Shown here in pieces: positions 13,701 through 24,643 of a DNA stretch of 64,000 nucleotides. The notes under the pieces are model-generated. The model was not told the DNA's origin. It saw nothing but the letters and a program-made list of their open reading frames with translations, and did not search any database. The stretch comes from Streptomyces sp. CB02923. Lineage in GTDB: Bacteria > Actinomycetota > Actinomycetes > Streptomycetales > Streptomycetaceae. Every line of letters begins with the position of its first letter. Position 1 is the first letter of the stretch. The stretch covers positions 226,837 to 290,836 of the forward strand of contig NZ_LWKZ01000003.1 of assembly GCF_001905005.1 (NCBI RefSeq), written 5' to 3'. Both the position numbers and the translations under genes were made by a program.

Positions 13701-16700
13701 GTGCCGCCTTTTCGAAAGTGTGCTGGGTGTGCAGCGGGTGGGCATCGACGACGCCTTCTTCGACCTGGGCGGGCACTCCCTGCTGGCGATGCGGCTGATC
13801 AGCCGGGTCCGCGCCGTACTGGGGGTGGAGCCGGCGGTGCGCGACCTGTTCGAGGCACCGACGGTGGCGCGGCTGGCGGCACGGCTGGACGGGGTGGCGG
13901 GGGCGCGGCCCGCGCTGACCCGGGCGGCCGAGCGGCCCGAACGGGTGCCGCTGTCGTTCGCCCAGCGCCGACTGTGGTTCCTGCACCAGTTCGAGGGACC
14001 CAGCGCGACCTACAACGTGCCGGTGGCGCTGCGGCTGACCGGCGCGCTCGACGTCACGGCGCTGCGTACCGCGCTCGCCGACCTGGCGGAGCGCCACGAG
14101 AGTCTGCGCACCGTCTTCCCCGAGGCCCACGGCACGCCGTACCAGCAGGTGCTGGGGAGCACCGCGGCCCGCCCGGTGCTCGAAACCGCCGATGTCGACG
14201 CGGACCGTCTGGACGCTGAGGTGCGGGAGGCGCTGGCCCGGCCCTTCGACCTGACGGGGGAGATGCCCCTGCGGGCCCATGTGTTCACGCTGGCCGAGGA
14301 CGACCACCTCCTGCTGCTGGTGGCCCATCACATCGCCAGCGACGGCGCGTCGGCCGGCCCGCTGCTGCGGGACCTGTCGACGGCGTACGGGGCGCGTTGT
14401 GCCGGGCGGGCGCCTGCGTGGGCGCCGTTGCCGGTGCAGTACGCGGACTACACGCTGTGGCAGCGTGACGTCCTCGGTGACGAGAACGACCCGGGGTCGG
14501 TGCTGGCCGGGCAGATCGCGTACTGGAAGGACACCCTGGCCGGGCTGCCCGACCAGCTCGAACTGCCCACCGACCGGCCCCGGCCCGCCATCGCCGGCCA
14601 CCAAGGCGCCAGTGTCGCCTTCCAGTGGGACGCGGACCTGCACACCGGGCTGGTGCGGCTGGCCCGGGAGCACCAGGCGAGCCTGTTCATGGTGGTGCAG
14701 GCAGGTATCGCCGCGCTGCTGACCCGGCTGGGCGCGGGCACCGACATCCCCATCGGTTCGCCGATCGCCGGGCGTACCGATGATGCGCTGGAGGACCTCG
14801 TCGGGTTCTTCGTCAACACGCTCGTGCTGCGCACCGACACCTCCGGCGACCCGACTTTCGCCGAACTGCTGGCGCGGGTGCGGGAGACGGATCTGGCGGC
14901 CTACGCGCACCAGGACGTGCCCTTCGAACGGCTCGTCGAAATCCTCAACCCCACCCGCTCGCTTTCCCACCACCCCCTCTTCCAGGTCATCCTGACCTTC
15001 CAGAACAGCGAGGAGATCGAGGCCGATCTGCCGGGGGCCGAGGCCCGGGACCACATCCTGTCCGCGGTGGCGGCGAAGTTCGACCTGTCCTTCACCGTCG
15101 AGGAACAGCTCACCGGCGACGGGACGCCGGCCGGGCTGCGCGGTTCGGTGGAGTTCGCGGCGGACCTCTTCGAACCGGACACCGCGCGGCGGATCGCCGA
15201 GCGGCTGGAGCGGCTGCTGCGGGCCGTGGCGACGGACGTCACCCGGCCGATCGGCGAGCTGGAACTGCTCGCCTCCGAGGAACGCGAGCAGCTGCTCACC
15301 GGCTGGAACGACACCGCACACCACGTCCCGGCGGCGACGCTGCCGGAGCTGTTCCAGGCCCAGGTGGCGCGGACGCCGGACGCCGTGGCGGTCGTACACG
15401 ACCGGGAGCAGCTGTCGTACGCGGAGCTGAACGCGCGGGCGAACCGGCTGGCGCATCACCTGATCGGGCGTGGTGTCGGGCCGGAGCGGATCGTGGCGCT
15501 CGCGCTGCCGCGCTCCGTCGACCTGGTCGTCGCGATCCTCGCGGTCCTCAAGACGGGCGCCGCCTACCTGCCCGTCGACCCGGACTACCCCGCCGACCGC
15601 ATCACGTACATGCTCGGCGACGCCCGGCCCGTGCTCGTCCTGAGCGACGCGGAGACCGCGCGGACGCTGCCGCGTACGGAGATACCCGTACTGGACGTGC
15701 CGGGGACGGCCGGGACGTCGGCCGGACTGCCGGAACGCGACCCGGTGGACGCGGACCGCCCGGTCCCGGCGGGCGTGACGAACCCCGCGTTCGTGATCTA
15801 CACCTCGGGCTCGACGGGCCGCCCCAAGGGCGTGGTCGTCGAACACCGCTCGCTGAACATCTATCTGGCGTGGGCCCGCAGCGCTTACGGGGCGGTCGGC
15901 GGCCGGGCGCTGGTGCACTCGCCGGTGTCCTTCGACCTGACCGTGACCGGCCTCTTCGGGCCGCTGACGGCAGGCGGCTGCGTCCAGCTCATCGAGCTGA
16001 CCGAGGAGTCGGCCGACGAACTGCCCGAGCGGCCCACGTTCGTCAAGGCGACCCCCTCCCACCTGGGGCTGCTGCTGGCCCTGCCCGAGCGGTTCTCCCC
16101 CACCGGCCAGCTGGTCCTGGGCGGCGAGTCGCTCCTCGGCGAGGTCCTGGACGAGTGGCGGCAGAGGCATCCCGGTGTCACGGTCGTCAACGAATACGGT
16201 CCGACCGAAACCACCGTCGGCTGTACGGAATTCCGGATCGCACCCGGCGCCGAAGCCCCCTCCGGCGTCGTCACCATCGGCCGGCCGGTCTGGAACTCGC
16301 AGATGTACGTCCTGGACGCCCGGCTGCGGCCGGTGCCCGCCGGGGTGACCGGCGAGCTCTACATAGCCGGCGAACTCCTCGCCCGCGGCTACCTGAACCG
16401 CCCCGGCCAGACCGCCGGCCGGTTCGTGGCCAACCCGTTCGCGCCCTCCGGCGCCCGGATGTACCGCACCGGCGACCTCGTCAAATGGCGCGCCGACGGG
16501 CAGCTGGAGTTCGTCAGCCGCGTCGACAACCAGGTCAAGGTCCGCGGCTACCGCATCGAACTCGGGGAGATCGAGGCCGTGGTCGCCGCCCACCCCTCGG
16601 TCGGCCCGAGCGCCGTCATCGTCCGCGAGGACCGGCCGGGCGACAAGCGGATCACCGCCTACGTCACCCCCGCGGACGGGCACCGGACGGTGGACACCGC

Positions 16701-19700
16701 CCAGCTGCGGGCGCACGCCGAGGAGGTGCTGCCCGGATACATGCTGCCGTCCGCGTTCGTCGTGCTGGACACGCTGCCGCTCACCCCGAACGGCAAGCTG
16801 GACCACGCCGCGCTCCCGGCCCCGGAGGCCGCCGCGGCGCCGGACGGCAGGGGGCCGCGGACCGCACAGGAGGAAGTGCTGTGCGACATCTTCGCGGAGG
16901 TCCTCGGCGTCGAACGCGTCGGCATCGACGACAACTTCTTCGACCTCGGCGGACACTCCCTGCTCGCCATGCGGCTGATCAGCCGCATCCGCACCACCTT
17001 CGACATCGAGCTGACCGTCCGGGACCTGTTCGAGGCCCCCACGGTCGCGGGGGTGGCCGTCCGGCAGGCCGACACCCCGCAGGGCAACTCCGGGCCAGCC
17101 CCGATGGACCGGCCGGAGCGGATACCGCTGTCGTTCGCCCAGCGCCGCCTGTGGTTCCTGCACCAGCTGGAGGGCCCCAGCCCCACCTACAACGTGCCCC
17201 TGCTGCTGCGGCTCACCGGCACGCTCGACGTACCGGCGCTGCGTGCGGCGCTCGCCGACCTGACCGGACGGCACGAGAGCCTGCGCACCGTCTTCCCGCA
17301 TGAGGAAGGCATCCCGTACCAGGTCATCCGGCACGGCGCGGCCGGGGCGCCCACCATCGAGTGTGTCCGCCCCGCCCCGGACGAGCTGGCGTCGGCCATC
17401 ACCGAGGCGGTCCGATACGCCTTCGACATGACGCGCGAGATCCCGCTCCGGGCATGGCTGTTCGAGACCGGCCCGGAGGAGCACACGCTGCTGCTGCTGA
17501 TCCACCACATCGCCGGTGACGGGGCTTCGGTGGGCCCGCTGGCCCGCGACCTGTCGACGGCGTACGGGGCGCGTTGCGTCGGCCGGGCGCCTGCGTGGGC
17601 GCCGTTGCCGGTGCAGTACGCGGACTACACGCTGTGGCAGCGTGATGTCCTAGGTGACGAGAACGATCCGGGGTCGGTGCTGGCCGGGCAGATCGCGTAC
17701 TGGAAGGACACCCTGGCCGGGCTGCCCGACCAGCTCGAACTGCCCACCGACCGGCCCCGGCCCGCCATCGCCGGCCACCAGGGCGGCACGGTGGAGTTCG
17801 CGTGGGACACCGCGCTGCACCAGGACATCGCACGACTGGCGCGCGAGCACCGGGCGAGCGTCTTCATGGTGCTCCAGGCCGCGGTGGCGACCCTGCTCAC
17901 CCGCCACGGTGCCGGCACCGACATCCCCCTCGGCACCGCCACCGCGGGCCGGGCCGATGAAGCACTCGACGACCTCGTCGGGTTCTTCGTCAACACGCTC
18001 GTGCTGCGCACCCACACCTCCGGCGATCCGACCTTCGCCGAACTGCTGGAACGGGTACGGGAGGCGGACCTGGCGGCCTACGCCCACCAGGACGTGCCCT
18101 TCGAACGGCTCGTGGAGATCGTCAACCCGCTCCGCACCCTGGCCCGTCACCCCCTGTTCCAGGTGGCGGTGGGCCTGGAGGAGACAGCCGGCGCCGCGCT
18201 GGAGATGCCCGGACTGACGATCGAGCACCTGCCCGACGGCATGGGCGTGGCCAAGGTCGACCTGGCGTTCAACTTCGCCGAGCGGGCGGGGGACGACGGG
18301 AAGCCCGACGGGCTGCGCGGCGTCGTGGAGTTCGCGACGGACCTTTTCGAGCCGGAGACCGCGCGGGCGTTCGCCGAACGGCTGGAGCGGCTGCTGCGTG
18401 CGGCCGTGGCGGACGCGGCCCGGCCCATCGGGGAGCTGGACATGCTCGGCGCCGAGGAGCGCGAGCGGCTGCTCACCGGCTGGAACGACACCGCGTACGA
18501 CGTTCCGGCGGCGACCTTCCCGGAACTGTTCCAGGCCCAGGTGGCCCGGGACCCCGGGGCGCCGGCGCTGGAGTTCGCGGACGTCACGCTGTCGTACGCG
18601 GAGCTGAACGCGCGGGCGAACCGGCTGGCGCATCACCTGATCGGGCGTGGTGTCGGGCCGGAGCGGATCGTGGCGCTCGTGCTGCCGCGCTCCGTCGACC
18701 TGGTCGTCGCGATCCTCGCGGTCCTCAAGACGGGCGCCGCCTACCTGCCCGTCGACCCGGACTACCCCGCCGACCGCATCGCGCACATGCTGACCGACAC
18801 CCGGCCCGCCCTGATCCTGACCGGTGACGGAGCGGCCGGCGGACTGCCCCGGACCGGCGTGCCGGTGCTCCCGGTGGCGGCCCTCGCGCCCGGCGACGAC
18901 CACGACCCGTCGGACGCCGACCGCACCACCGGGCTGCTTCCGGACCACCCCGCGTACGTGATCTACACCTCCGGCTCCACCGGCCGGCCCAAGGGCGTCG
19001 TCGTCGCCCACCGGGGACTGGCCAACCTGTCGGCGCACCAGACCGAACGGCTGGGCGCCGGGCCGGGGAGCCGGATCTCCCAACTGGTGTCGCCGAGTTT
19101 CGACGTCTCCGTGGCCGAGCTGTCCATGGGCCTGCTGGCCGGCGCCTGCCTGGTCATGCCGGCCGAACAGCCGACCGGGGAGGAGCTCGCGGACTTCCTG
19201 GCCGGCCGGGGCATCACCCACGCCCATGTGCCCCCGGCGTTGCTGACGGGCATGCCGCGCCGGGAGCTGCCACGGCTCGCCTCGCTCATGGTCGGCGCGG
19301 AGGCATGCCCGCCCGACGTCATCGCGTACTGGTCGCGGGGGCGGCGGATGGTCAACGCGTACGGGCCGACCGAGGCGACCGTGGACAGCTGCTACGCGTT
19401 CTGCGGGCCGCATCAGGGGCCGGGCCGCACACCCATCGGCCGACCGGTCTTCAACACCCGGCTGCACGTCCTGGACGACCTGCTGCGGCCCGTCCCGGTG
19501 GGCGTGACCGGTGAGCTGTACATCGCCGGCCGGGGACTGGCCCGCGGCTACCTGGGCCGGCCAGGCCTGACCGCCGGCCGGTTCGTCGCCGATCCGTACA
19601 GCGGCACCGGGGAGCGGATGTACCGCACCGGCGACCTCGTGCGGCGCAGGCACGACGGCCAGCTGGAGTTCGTCGGCCGCGTCGACGGCCAGGTGAAGGT

Positions 19701-21105
19701 GCGGGGTTTCCGCATCGAGCTGGGCGAGATCGAGAACGTCCTGCTCGAACACCCGGCCGTCGGCCGGGCCGCGGTCATCGTGCTGGAGGGCCGCCCCGGA
19801 GACAAGCGGATCACCGCCTACGTCGTGCCGGCCCGCGCGGGGACGGCTCCTGCGGGAGCCCCGGGCGCCGGTGCGGGCGGTCTGGACATCGCCGAGCTGC
19901 GGGAGTGGGTCGCCGGAGTGCTTCCGGAGTACATGCTGCCGTCCGCCTTCGTCGTCCTCGACGCCCTGCCGCTGACACCCAACGCCAAGCTGGACCGGTC
20001 GGCGCTGCCCGCGCCGCGGGTCACCGGCGCCGAGGGCGGCCGTGGTCCGCGGACCGCGCGGGAGGAGGCGCTGTGCGCGCTCTTCGCGGAGGTCCTCGGA
20101 GTGGAGCGGGTCGGCATCGACGACAACTTCTTCGACCTGGGCGGGCACTCGCTGCTCGCCGCGCGGTTCGTCGGGCGGGTGCGCGCCATGTACGGCGTGG
20201 ACTTCCGCGTCCGCGACCTGTTCGCGGCGCCCGACGTCGCCGCCATCGCCGGGCGGCTGGACACCGGGCGCGACGGCAGCGGGCCCGGCAGTGCCGCCGC
20301 CCCGGGGAACGGGCTGGACGTACTGCTGCCGCTGCGGACCACCGGCGACCGTACGCCGCTGTTCTGCGCGCCTCCCACCGTGCCCCTGAGCTGGTGCTAC
20401 ACCGGCCTGCTCAAGGAGTTGGGCCCGGACTGCCCGCTCTACGGTCTGCAGAGCCCGGGGCTGGACGGTACGGGCGAACTGCCGCGCGACTTCGCGCAGA
20501 TGATCGAGGAGTACGCCACCCGCATCCAGCAGGTGCAGCCCGCCGGCCCTTACCGGCTGCTGGGGTACTCGCTGGGCGGCAACATCGCCCAGGCGCTCGC
20601 CACCCATCTCCAGGAGCGGGGCGAAGAGGTGGAGCTGGTGGCCGTTCTCGACGCCTACCCCGGCGGAGACGTCGAACCCGTACCGCTCACCGACGCCCAG
20701 ACCCTCGCCCGCTTCCACACGGATCTGTGCGGGGACGGCGGCGGGGCCAAGGACCCGGCCCGCAAGCGTACGGAGGTCATCGACTCGCTCCGGCCCGGCC
20801 TGCCCGGTGACATGACCGAGGAGCAGCTCTCCCGGCTGCTGGACGCGATGATCGCCGCGGTCGGGAACACCAGCCGGTACGAGCCGCGGGTGTACAAGGG
20901 CGACCTGCTGCTGTTCACCACGACCGTCGGACGCCCGGACCACGACGCGATGCCCGCGGCGTGGCAGCCCCTCACGGACGGCGAGGTCGTCAGCCACCTC
21001 GTCCCCGCCACGCACGAAAGCCTGCTGGAAGGCGGGGCACTGTCCACGGTCGGCGCGCTGCTCTCCGAGCAGCTGCGGGCCCTGGACGCCGCGCGGGGCC
21101 GGTAG
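10759..21105 (+). CDS. Nonribosomal peptide synthetase, three modules with thioesterase (C-A-T-C-A-T-C-A-T-TE)
   Basis: A GTG start overlaps the upstream stop; 3448 residues. The first C domain begins [18 protein letters not shown], the style of D-accepting condensation domains, as expected after an upstream epimerase. Pockets read by eye: module four DAWQFGLVQ (close to the Gln code DAWQFGLID), module five DLTKVGEVG (Asn type), module six DVAHMGAVD (no exact code recalled; nearest is the Arg type DVADVGAID, so a basic residue is guessed). Carrier serines lie in LGGHSLLA motifs near residues 1000, 2060 and 3125. A type I thioesterase occupies about 3185-3448 with nucleophile Ser3271 in GYSLGG and His3419 in THESLLEGG, so this protein ends the assembly line and releases a linear or cyclic peptide. 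Confidence 0.97.
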   Translation: MKTQSALEDVLPLAPLQEGLLFHSLYDGQAPDIYNVQLILRIEGEVDAAALRASAGTLLARHANLRAGFRTRKNGQPIQVIHRAVPLPWREHDLTGYADGPAGQDAELERLLATDRAERFDLARPPLLRLTLYRLADRRYCLALTCHHVLLDGWSTPLVLSELFTLYGQRGSDAGMPRVTPYRDYLAWLGRQDQAAAEDAWQRALAGLEEPTLVAATDRTPEVPGRVALELPREDTARLTAAVRERRLTMSTLLNGAWAVALAQLTGRDDVVFGTTVSTRPADLPGSESMVGLFVNTVPVRVRLDQRQPLLDNLVRLQEEQSALLPHQYLGLGRIQQLADVGDLFDTAALLENYPLGIADDEDVVAGLRLTEVDGRDATHYALNLVGELVGDRLALRLDHRADVMDRERATALLGRVRALLASVLDTPDIPLDRIALIGAAEREQVLGTWNDTAHPLPETHPAAMFEAQAARTPQATAVVDDGGSWTYAELNERANRLAHLLIGRGAGPEQLVALALPRSADLLVALLGVCKSGAAYLPLDPGQPRERIASTLGDAAPSTLITAAGTAGAVAGTAVPQLVLDSPGTRAALAAQPATDPSDADRVAPLLPSHPAYALYTSGSTGRPKGVLTTCAGVSGHLAWMASRYPLEPEDRVLFRTAVSFDASVWEIWLPLLTGAGLCVAPDDVVKDPERLMAFIARHRVTVAQFVPSLLAELLRVPVDAAPPLEHVFVGGEPIGSGQAAAAVAAWGVRVHNLYGPTETTVQVTAHDFDPAADTGTVPIGQPVWNTRLYVLDAALRPAPVGVAGELYVAGAQLARGYLNRPGLTAQRFVAHPYGAAGERLYRTGDVVRRRADGRLEYLERADDQVKIRGQRIEPGEVESVLAGDPRVGRAAVVVREDRPGDRRLVAYLVPAGEGEPDVASVRARAAEALPGYAVPAAFVVLDKLPLTANAKLDRRALPAPEFGAAAGSRRPRDPREEILCRLFESVLGVQRVGIDDAFFDLGGHSLLAMRLISRVRAVLGVEPAVRDLFEAPTVARLAARLDGVAGARPALTRAAERPERVPLSFAQRRLWFLHQFEGPSATYNVPVALRLTGALDVTALRTALADLAERHESLRTVFPEAHGTPYQQVLGSTAARPVLETADVDADRLDAEVREALARPFDLTGEMPLRAHVFTLAEDDHLLLLVAHHIASDGASAGPLLRDLSTAYGARCAGRAPAWAPLPVQYADYTLWQRDVLGDENDPGSVLAGQIAYWKDTLAGLPDQLELPTDRPRPAIAGHQGASVAFQWDADLHTGLVRLAREHQASLFMVVQAGIAALLTRLGAGTDIPIGSPIAGRTDDALEDLVGFFVNTLVLRTDTSGDPTFAELLARVRETDLAAYAHQDVPFERLVEILNPTRSLSHHPLFQVILTFQNSEEIEADLPGAEARDHILSAVAAKFDLSFTVEEQLTGDGTPAGLRGSVEFAADLFEPDTARRIAERLERLLRAVATDVTRPIGELELLASEEREQLLTGWNDTAHHVPAATLPELFQAQVARTPDAVAVVHDREQLSYAELNARANRLAHHLIGRGVGPERIVALALPRSVDLVVAILAVLKTGAAYLPVDPDYPADRITYMLGDARPVLVLSDAETARTLPRTEIPVLDVPGTAGTSAGLPERDPVDADRPVPAGVTNPAFVIYTSGSTGRPKGVVVEHRSLNIYLAWARSAYGAVGGRALVHSPVSFDLTVTGLFGPLTAGGCVQLIELTEESADELPERPTFVKATPSHLGLLLALPERFSPTGQLVLGGESLLGEVLDEWRQRHPGVTVVNEYGPTETTVGCTEFRIAPGAEAPSGVVTIGRPVWNSQMYVLDARLRPVPAGVTGELYIAGELLARGYLNRPGQTAGRFVANPFAPSGARMYRTGDLVKWRADGQLEFVSRVDNQVKVRGYRIELGEIEAVVAAHPSVGPSAVIVREDRPGDKRITAYVTPADGHRTVDTAQLRAHAEEVLPGYMLPSAFVVLDTLPLTPNGKLDHAALPAPEAAAAPDGRGPRTAQEEVLCDIFAEVLGVERVGIDDNFFDLGGHSLLAMRLISRIRTTFDIELTVRDLFEAPTVAGVAVRQADTPQGNSGPAPMDRPERIPLSFAQRRLWFLHQLEGPSPTYNVPLLLRLTGTLDVPALRAALADLTGRHESLRTVFPHEEGIPYQVIRHGAAGAPTIECVRPAPDELASAITEAVRYAFDMTREIPLRAWLFETGPEEHTLLLLIHHIAGDGASVGPLARDLSTAYGARCVGRAPAWAPLPVQYADYTLWQRDVLGDENDPGSVLAGQIAYWKDTLAGLPDQLELPTDRPRPAIAGHQGGTVEFAWDTALHQDIARLAREHRASVFMVLQAAVATLLTRHGAGTDIPLGTATAGRADEALDDLVGFFVNTLVLRTHTSGDPTFAELLERVREADLAAYAHQDVPFERLVEIVNPLRTLARHPLFQVAVGLEETAGAALEMPGLTIEHLPDGMGVAKVDLAFNFAERAGDDGKPDGLRGVVEFATDLFEPETARAFAERLERLLRAAVADAARPIGELDMLGAEERERLLTGWNDTAYDVPAATFPELFQAQVARDPGAPALEFADVTLSYAELNARANRLAHHLIGRGVGPERIVALVLPRSVDLVVAILAVLKTGAAYLPVDPDYPADRIAHMLTDTRPALILTGDGAAGGLPRTGVPVLPVAALAPGDDHDPSDADRTTGLLPDHPAYVIYTSGSTGRPKGVVVAHRGLANLSAHQTERLGAGPGSRISQLVSPSFDVSVAELSMGLLAGACLVMPAEQPTGEELADFLAGRGITHAHVPPALLTGMPRRELPRLASLMVGAEACPPDVIAYWSRGRRMVNAYGPTEATVDSCYAFCGPHQGPGRTPIGRPVFNTRLHVLDDLLRPVPVGVTGELYIAGRGLARGYLGRPGLTAGRFVADPYSGTGERMYRTGDLVRRRHDGQLEFVGRVDGQVKVRGFRIELGEIENVLLEHPAVGRAAVIVLEGRPGDKRITAYVVPARAGTAPAGAPGAGAGGLDIAELREWVAGVLPEYMLPSAFVVLDALPLTPNAKLDRSALPAPRVTGAEGGRGPRTAREEALCALFAEVLGVERVGIDDNFFDLGGHSLLAARFVGRVRAMYGVDFRVRDLFAAPDVAAIAGRLDTGRDGSGPGSAAAPGNGLDVLLPLRTTGDRTPLFCAPPTVPLSWCYTGLLKELGPDCPLYGLQSPGLDGTGELPRDFAQMIEEYATRIQQVQPAGPYRLLGYSLGGNIAQALATHLQERGEEVELVAVLDAYPGGDVEPVPLTDAQTLARFHTDLCGDGGGAKDPARKRTEVIDSLRPGLPGDMTEEQLSRLLDAMIAAVGNTSRYEPRVYKGDLLLFTTTVGRPDHDAMPAAWQPLTDGEVVSHLVPATHESLLEGGALSTVGALLSEQLRALDAARGR
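14371..14605 (+). repeat. Near-identical C-domain segment, first copy (partner 17548-17782)
   Basis: About 235 bp starting at GACCTGTCGACGGCGTACGG recur 3177 bp downstream with very few differences, covering the C-domain stretch around the [20 protein letters not shown] segment of modules five and six. The identity drops abruptly on both sides, as expected of a conversion tract. Confidence 0.85.
15412..15603 (+). repeat. Near-identical A-domain N-terminal segment, first copy (partner 18589-18780)
   Basis: About 190 bp encoding the start of the A domain (from [20 protein letters not shown] to the [13 protein letters not shown] region) are almost identical in modules five and six, offset 3177 bp. 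The tract stops before the substrate-pocket region, so the two domains keep different predicted specificities (Asn type and Arg type). Confidence 0.85.
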
Positions 21106-21117
21106 CCACGGTCCCCT

Positions 21118-21152
21118 GTCCGGCCGGCGCCCGCGCGGGGCGCCGGCCGGAC
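21118..21152 (+). terminator. Strong hairpin after the last synthetase gene
   Basis: A perfect 15-bp inverted repeat (GTCCGGCCGGCGCCC with its complement) encloses a 5-base loop 12 bases after the stop of the thioesterase-bearing synthetase. There is no T-run, as is common in Streptomyces. It separates the NRPS transcript from the amidase gene. Confidence 0.75.
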
Positions 21153-21277
21153 CACCGCTCCGTTCCCCCCGCCCGCAGCGGGGGAGCCGTGCGTCACCGG
21201 ACGACCGATAACGAAAGAAAACCGCGCCCCCATACGGTCCTGGCGACCCGCCGATATCCGATCCCGAGAGCGAGACC

Positions 21278-22942
21278 ATGGACGGGACACCCCTTTCCGA
21301 CACAGCCGGCCTGCATCGCCGCAGTATCCTCGGCCTCGGCGCGGCTGCGGCCCCCGCCCTGCTGGGGCTCTCCGCGCCCCGGGCACGGGCCGCCGACGCG
21401 CCCGCCGTCCGCTCGTCCGGCGTCCGCTCGTCCGCCGCGGTCGGCGGTCTGCACGAGGCGAGCCTCACCGAGCTGCGGGACCGGCTGGCCGGCGGGAAGC
21501 TCACCTCGGTGGCGCTGACGCGGTTCTACCTGGACCGGATCGCCGAACTGAACCACCGGGGCCCGGCCCTGCACGCTGTCCTGGAGACCAACCCGGACGC
21601 CCTCGAACTCGCCGCCACGCTGGACGCGGAACGCCGCGCGGGCAAGCTCCGCGGACCGCTGCACGGCATCCCGCTGCTGATCAAGGACAACATCGACACC
21701 GCGGACAAGATGCACACCAGCAGCGGCTTGCGGGCACTGCTGGGCGTCCGTCCCGCACAGGACGCCACGGTCGTCGCCCGGCTGCGTGCGGCCGGCGCCG
21801 TGCTGCTGGGCAAGGGCAACCTGACCTCGCCGGTCAGCGGTTCGAGCGGCTACAGCCAGCGTGGCGGCCAGACCCGCAACCCGTACAAGCTCGACCGTTC
21901 GCCGAACGGCTCCAGCGCGGGTCCCGCGGTGGCCACCGCGGCCGGTCTGTGCGCCGGAGCCATCGGGACCGAGACGATCGGCTCGCTCCTGGGGCCCGCG
22001 GGAGCCAACGGTGTGGTCGGCATCCGGCCCACGACCGGGCTCACCAGCCGCACCGGCATGTTCCCCGGTTCCCGCAGCATCGACACCATCGGACCGCTGT
22101 GCCGCACCGTGGCCGACGCGGCGCTGCTGCTCGGCGTGCTCACAGGGGTCGATCCCACCGATGCGGCCACCGCGGCGAGCGAAGGCCACTTCCGCCGGGA
22201 CTACACCCCCTGCCTCAAGCCGGGTGGTCTGCGCGGCGCTCGGATAGGCGTCGTCAGGGAGGTCTTCGCCGGCTACAGCCCGCACGCCGACAGCGTGCTG
22301 GCACAGGCCATCGAGGTGCTCAAGGAAGCGGGTGCGACGGTCGTCGACCACGCCGACATCCCCACCGCCCAACAGCTGACGGGGGATTTCCCGGCGGCGC
22401 TCACGCTCCAGCTGACCGAGATGAAGCACGATTTCGAGCAGTACCTGGCCCGGACGCCGGGGACGCATCCGCGCAGCCTGGCCGAGCTGATCGCGTACAA
22501 CAAGGACCACGCGGACACCGAGTTGGCGTACTTCGGGCAGAGCGTGCTGGAAATGCTGGCCGCCTACCCGGGGAAGCCGTCGGACGCCGCGTACAAGCAG
22601 GCGGTCACCACGGTGCGCCGGGTGGCCGGGGACGAGGGCGTCGACGCGGCGCTGCAAAAGCACCGGGTGGACGCGCTGCTGATGCCGACCGGCGCGCCGT
22701 CCTGGAAGATCGACATGATCAACGGTGACCCCCCGATCATGGGCAGCGCCCTCGCCGTGGGCTTCGCCGGCTACCCGGCGATCAGCGTGCCGGCCGGGTT
22801 CGTCCACGGGTTGCCGGTGGGCGTCACCTTCGCCGGCCCGGCGTGGAGCGAACCCGCCCTGATCCGCTTCGCGCACTCCTTCGAGTCCGCCCACCCGGTC
22901 CGGCGCGCCCCGGCCTTCACACCGGCGAGCGTCGGACTGTGA
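21278..22942 (+). CDS. Tat-exported amidase (amidase signature family)
   Basis: 554 residues. A twin-arginine signal (HRRSILGLG at about 13-21, hydrophobic stretch, ARA near 38) predicts folded export. The body is an amidase-signature enzyme. By spacing with fatty acid amide hydrolase the Lys-cisSer-Ser triad is intact: Lys136 in LIKDN, Ser212 in NGSSAG, Ser236 in GTETIGS. The usual GGSSGGS motif is altered (P at 216) and the Asp of GTETDGS is Ile. The family hydrolyses carboxamides; the true substrate is unknown. It lies between the synthetases and the hydroxylase genes, and the predicted peptide contains Gln and Asn amides, so maturation, activation or self-protection outside the cell is possible. 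A GAGAGCGAG ribosome-binding site precedes the ATG. Confidence 0.88.
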   Translation: MDGTPLSDTAGLHRRSILGLGAAAAPALLGLSAPRARAADAPAVRSSGVRSSAAVGGLHEASLTELRDRLAGGKLTSVALTRFYLDRIAELNHRGPALHAVLETNPDALELAATLDAERRAGKLRGPLHGIPLLIKDNIDTADKMHTSSGLRALLGVRPAQDATVVARLRAAGAVLLGKGNLTSPVSGSSGYSQRGGQTRNPYKLDRSPNGSSAGPAVATAAGLCAGAIGTETIGSLLGPAGANGVVGIRPTTGLTSRTGMFPGSRSIDTIGPLCRTVADAALLLGVLTGVDPTDAATAASEGHFRRDYTPCLKPGGLRGARIGVVREVFAGYSPHADSVLAQAIEVLKEAGATVVDHADIPTAQQLTGDFPAALTLQLTEMKHDFEQYLARTPGTHPRSLAELIAYNKDHADTELAYFGQSVLEMLAAYPGKPSDAAYKQAVTTVRRVAGDEGVDAALQKHRVDALLMPTGAPSWKIDMINGDPPIMGSALAVGFAGYPAISVPAGFVHGLPVGVTFAGPAWSEPALIRFAHSFESAHPVRRAPAFTPASVGL

Positions 22943-23030
22943 ACCGTACGCGGGGCACGGGGCACCAGGGCCGCGCCATGAAGGCGCGGCGGCACGACGA
23001 CGGCTCTCTCCAGTACTGGCGGTGATCTCC

Positions 23031-23771
23031 ATGACTTCCCCCACAGCGGTCGTGAGCGGCGGCACCCGGGGCATCGGGCTGGCCCTGAGCCTGCGGCTCA
23101 CCGCGCTCGGATACCGGGTGATCGCCCCCTACCGGAGCGACAAGGAGGCGGCGCGGCAGGCAGAGGCCGCGGGCGAGGGCCGTATCGAGGCGCTGTGCCT
23201 CGACGTGGCGGACGCGACGTCGGTACGCGAGGGCTGCCGCCGCATCCTGGACGAGTACGGCGCTCCCGAGGTGCTGGTCAACAACGCGGGCCGCAACCGG
23301 GACCGGCCCTTCGCCGAACTCACCGACGAGGACTGGGACGAGGTGCTGGCCACGAACCTGTCCGGTCCCTTCCGGATGTGCCGTGCCCTGGCCCCCGCGA
23401 TGGTGGCCGCCGGACGCGGCACGATCGTCAACATCGGTTCGACGACGGCGATCCGCCCCCGCCGCGACGGCGCCAACTACTGCGCCAGCAAGGCCGGCCT
23501 GCTGCATCTGACCAAGTGCCTGGCGCTGGAACTCGCCCCGACGGTCCGCGTCAACGCCCTGATTCCCGGCTTCACCGACACCCCCGAGGTAACCGAGCGG
23601 TACGGCCTGGACGTACCGGAGAAACGGGAGGCGATCGTGCGCAGCATTCCACGGAACCGCATCGGCACGACCGCGGACATCGCGGACGCGCTGGAGTTCC
23701 TGGTCGCCTCCGGAAGTTCCTACATCACCGGGCAGCAACTGATCGTGGACGGCGGTCATTTCATGGGCTGA
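23031..23771 (+). CDS. Short-chain dehydrogenase/reductase, FabG-like
   Basis: 246 residues with all classical SDR landmarks: cofactor motif SGGTRGIG near the N-terminus, NNAG, and the catalytic set with Ser in NIGST and Tyr/Lys in YCASK; it ends in the typical IVDGGHFMG. It should be a soluble NAD(P)H-dependent oxidoreductase. The ATG at 23031 is preferred over the GTG at 23022 because GGTGATC, complementary to the 16S 3' end, sits just before it. It is followed by a hydroxylase and a zinc dehydrogenase on the same strand. In the griselimycin-type 4-methylproline route a reductase of the ProC type finishes the ring; no ProC is visible here, so this SDR is a candidate to fill that step, which is a guess. 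Confidence 0.9.
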   Translation: MTSPTAVVSGGTRGIGLALSLRLTALGYRVIAPYRSDKEAARQAEAAGEGRIEALCLDVADATSVREGCRRILDEYGAPEVLVNNAGRNRDRPFAELTDEDWDEVLATNLSGPFRMCRALAPAMVAAGRGTIVNIGSTTAIRPRRDGANYCASKAGLLHLTKCLALELAPTVRVNALIPGFTDTPEVTERYGLDVPEKREAIVRSIPRNRIGTTADIADALEFLVASGSSYITGQQLIVDGGHFMG

Positions 23772-23830
23772 GGCCGATGAGCACGATGGCGTCCGGTTCC
23801 GTGAAACGAGTATGTGAGGTAGCGACAAGA

Positions 23831-24643
23831 ATGCAACTGACGCAGAAGCAGATCGACGAATACCGTGAGAACGGCTTCCTGTTCTTCGAGTCTCTGCTGG
23901 ACCAGCGGGAAACAGACTGCCTGCGCGAGGCACTTCAGCGGGACTGCGCCGTCCCCGGCCCCCAGCTCATACGTGAGGAGGAGAGCGACGAGGTCCGGGC
24001 CGTCTACGCCTCGCACCACCGGCAACCGGAGTTCGCCGCGCTCATGCGGGACCCGCGCGTCCTGGAACCGGCCAGGCAACTGCTGACGGACGACGTCTAC
24101 ATCTACCAGTTCAAGATCAACACCAAGCCCGCCTTCGGCGGCGAGAAGTGGTCCTGGCACCAGGACTACGCCGCCTGGCGGATCGCCGACGGGCTGCCGG
24201 CCCCGCGCCTGATCAACGTCGGCCTGTTCCTCGACGACGTGGACGAGTTCAACGGACCCGTCATCTACCTCCCCGGCTCGCACCGCGCCGGGCTCGTGCG
24301 CGACGACCGCGACACCTCCGCCAAATCGGAACAGCACCTCGACCCCGACGACATCTCGCTCACCGCGCAGCAACTGGCGGAACTCACCGAGCGCAGCGGC
24401 ATGGTGAGCCCGAAGGGCCCGGCCGGCTCCGTGATCCTCTTCTCCCCGGAGATCGTGCACGGCTCCGCGCCGAACATGTCGCCGTTCCCGCGCCGGCTCC
24501 TCATCGCCACCTACAACGACTGCGCGAACGCCCCCACGCGGGAGGGCGAGCCGCGCCCCGAGTACGTCGTGTGCCGCGACACCCGGCCGCTGCGCAGCCT
24601 CGATTCCTCCTTCCTCGGCGAGTTCGGGGCGGTGGCGGCGTGA
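23831..24643 (+). CDS. Phytanoyl-CoA-dioxygenase-family amino acid hydroxylase, GriE-like
   Basis: 270 residues, Fe(II)/2-oxoglutarate-dependent dioxygenase. The metal triad is visible as His110 and Asp112 (WHQD) and His210 (IVHGSAPN), with an Arg at 221-222 positioned to bind 2-oxoglutarate. From memory the sequence tracks leucine 5-hydroxylase GriE and bacterial proline 4-hydroxylase closely (QFKINTK, ASHxRQ, HxDPDD, MVSPK, ITYND-like and RPEYV segments), closer to GriE. The likely role is hydroxylation of a free amino acid (leucine C5 is the leading idea) for the peptide. Its stop overlaps the start of the zinc dehydrogenase, which would oxidise the new alcohol. Start: ATG after GTGAGGT about ten bases upstream. 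Family assignment is strong; substrate is inferred. Confidence 0.9.
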   Translation: MQLTQKQIDEYRENGFLFFESLLDQRETDCLREALQRDCAVPGPQLIREEESDEVRAVYASHHRQPEFAALMRDPRVLEPARQLLTDDVYIYQFKINTKPAFGGEKWSWHQDYAAWRIADGLPAPRLINVGLFLDDVDEFNGPVIYLPGSHRAGLVRDDRDTSAKSEQHLDPDDISLTAQQLAELTERSGMVSPKGPAGSVILFSPEIVHGSAPNMSPFPRRLLIATYNDCANAPTREGEPRPEYVVCRDTRPLRSLDSSFLGEFGAVAA

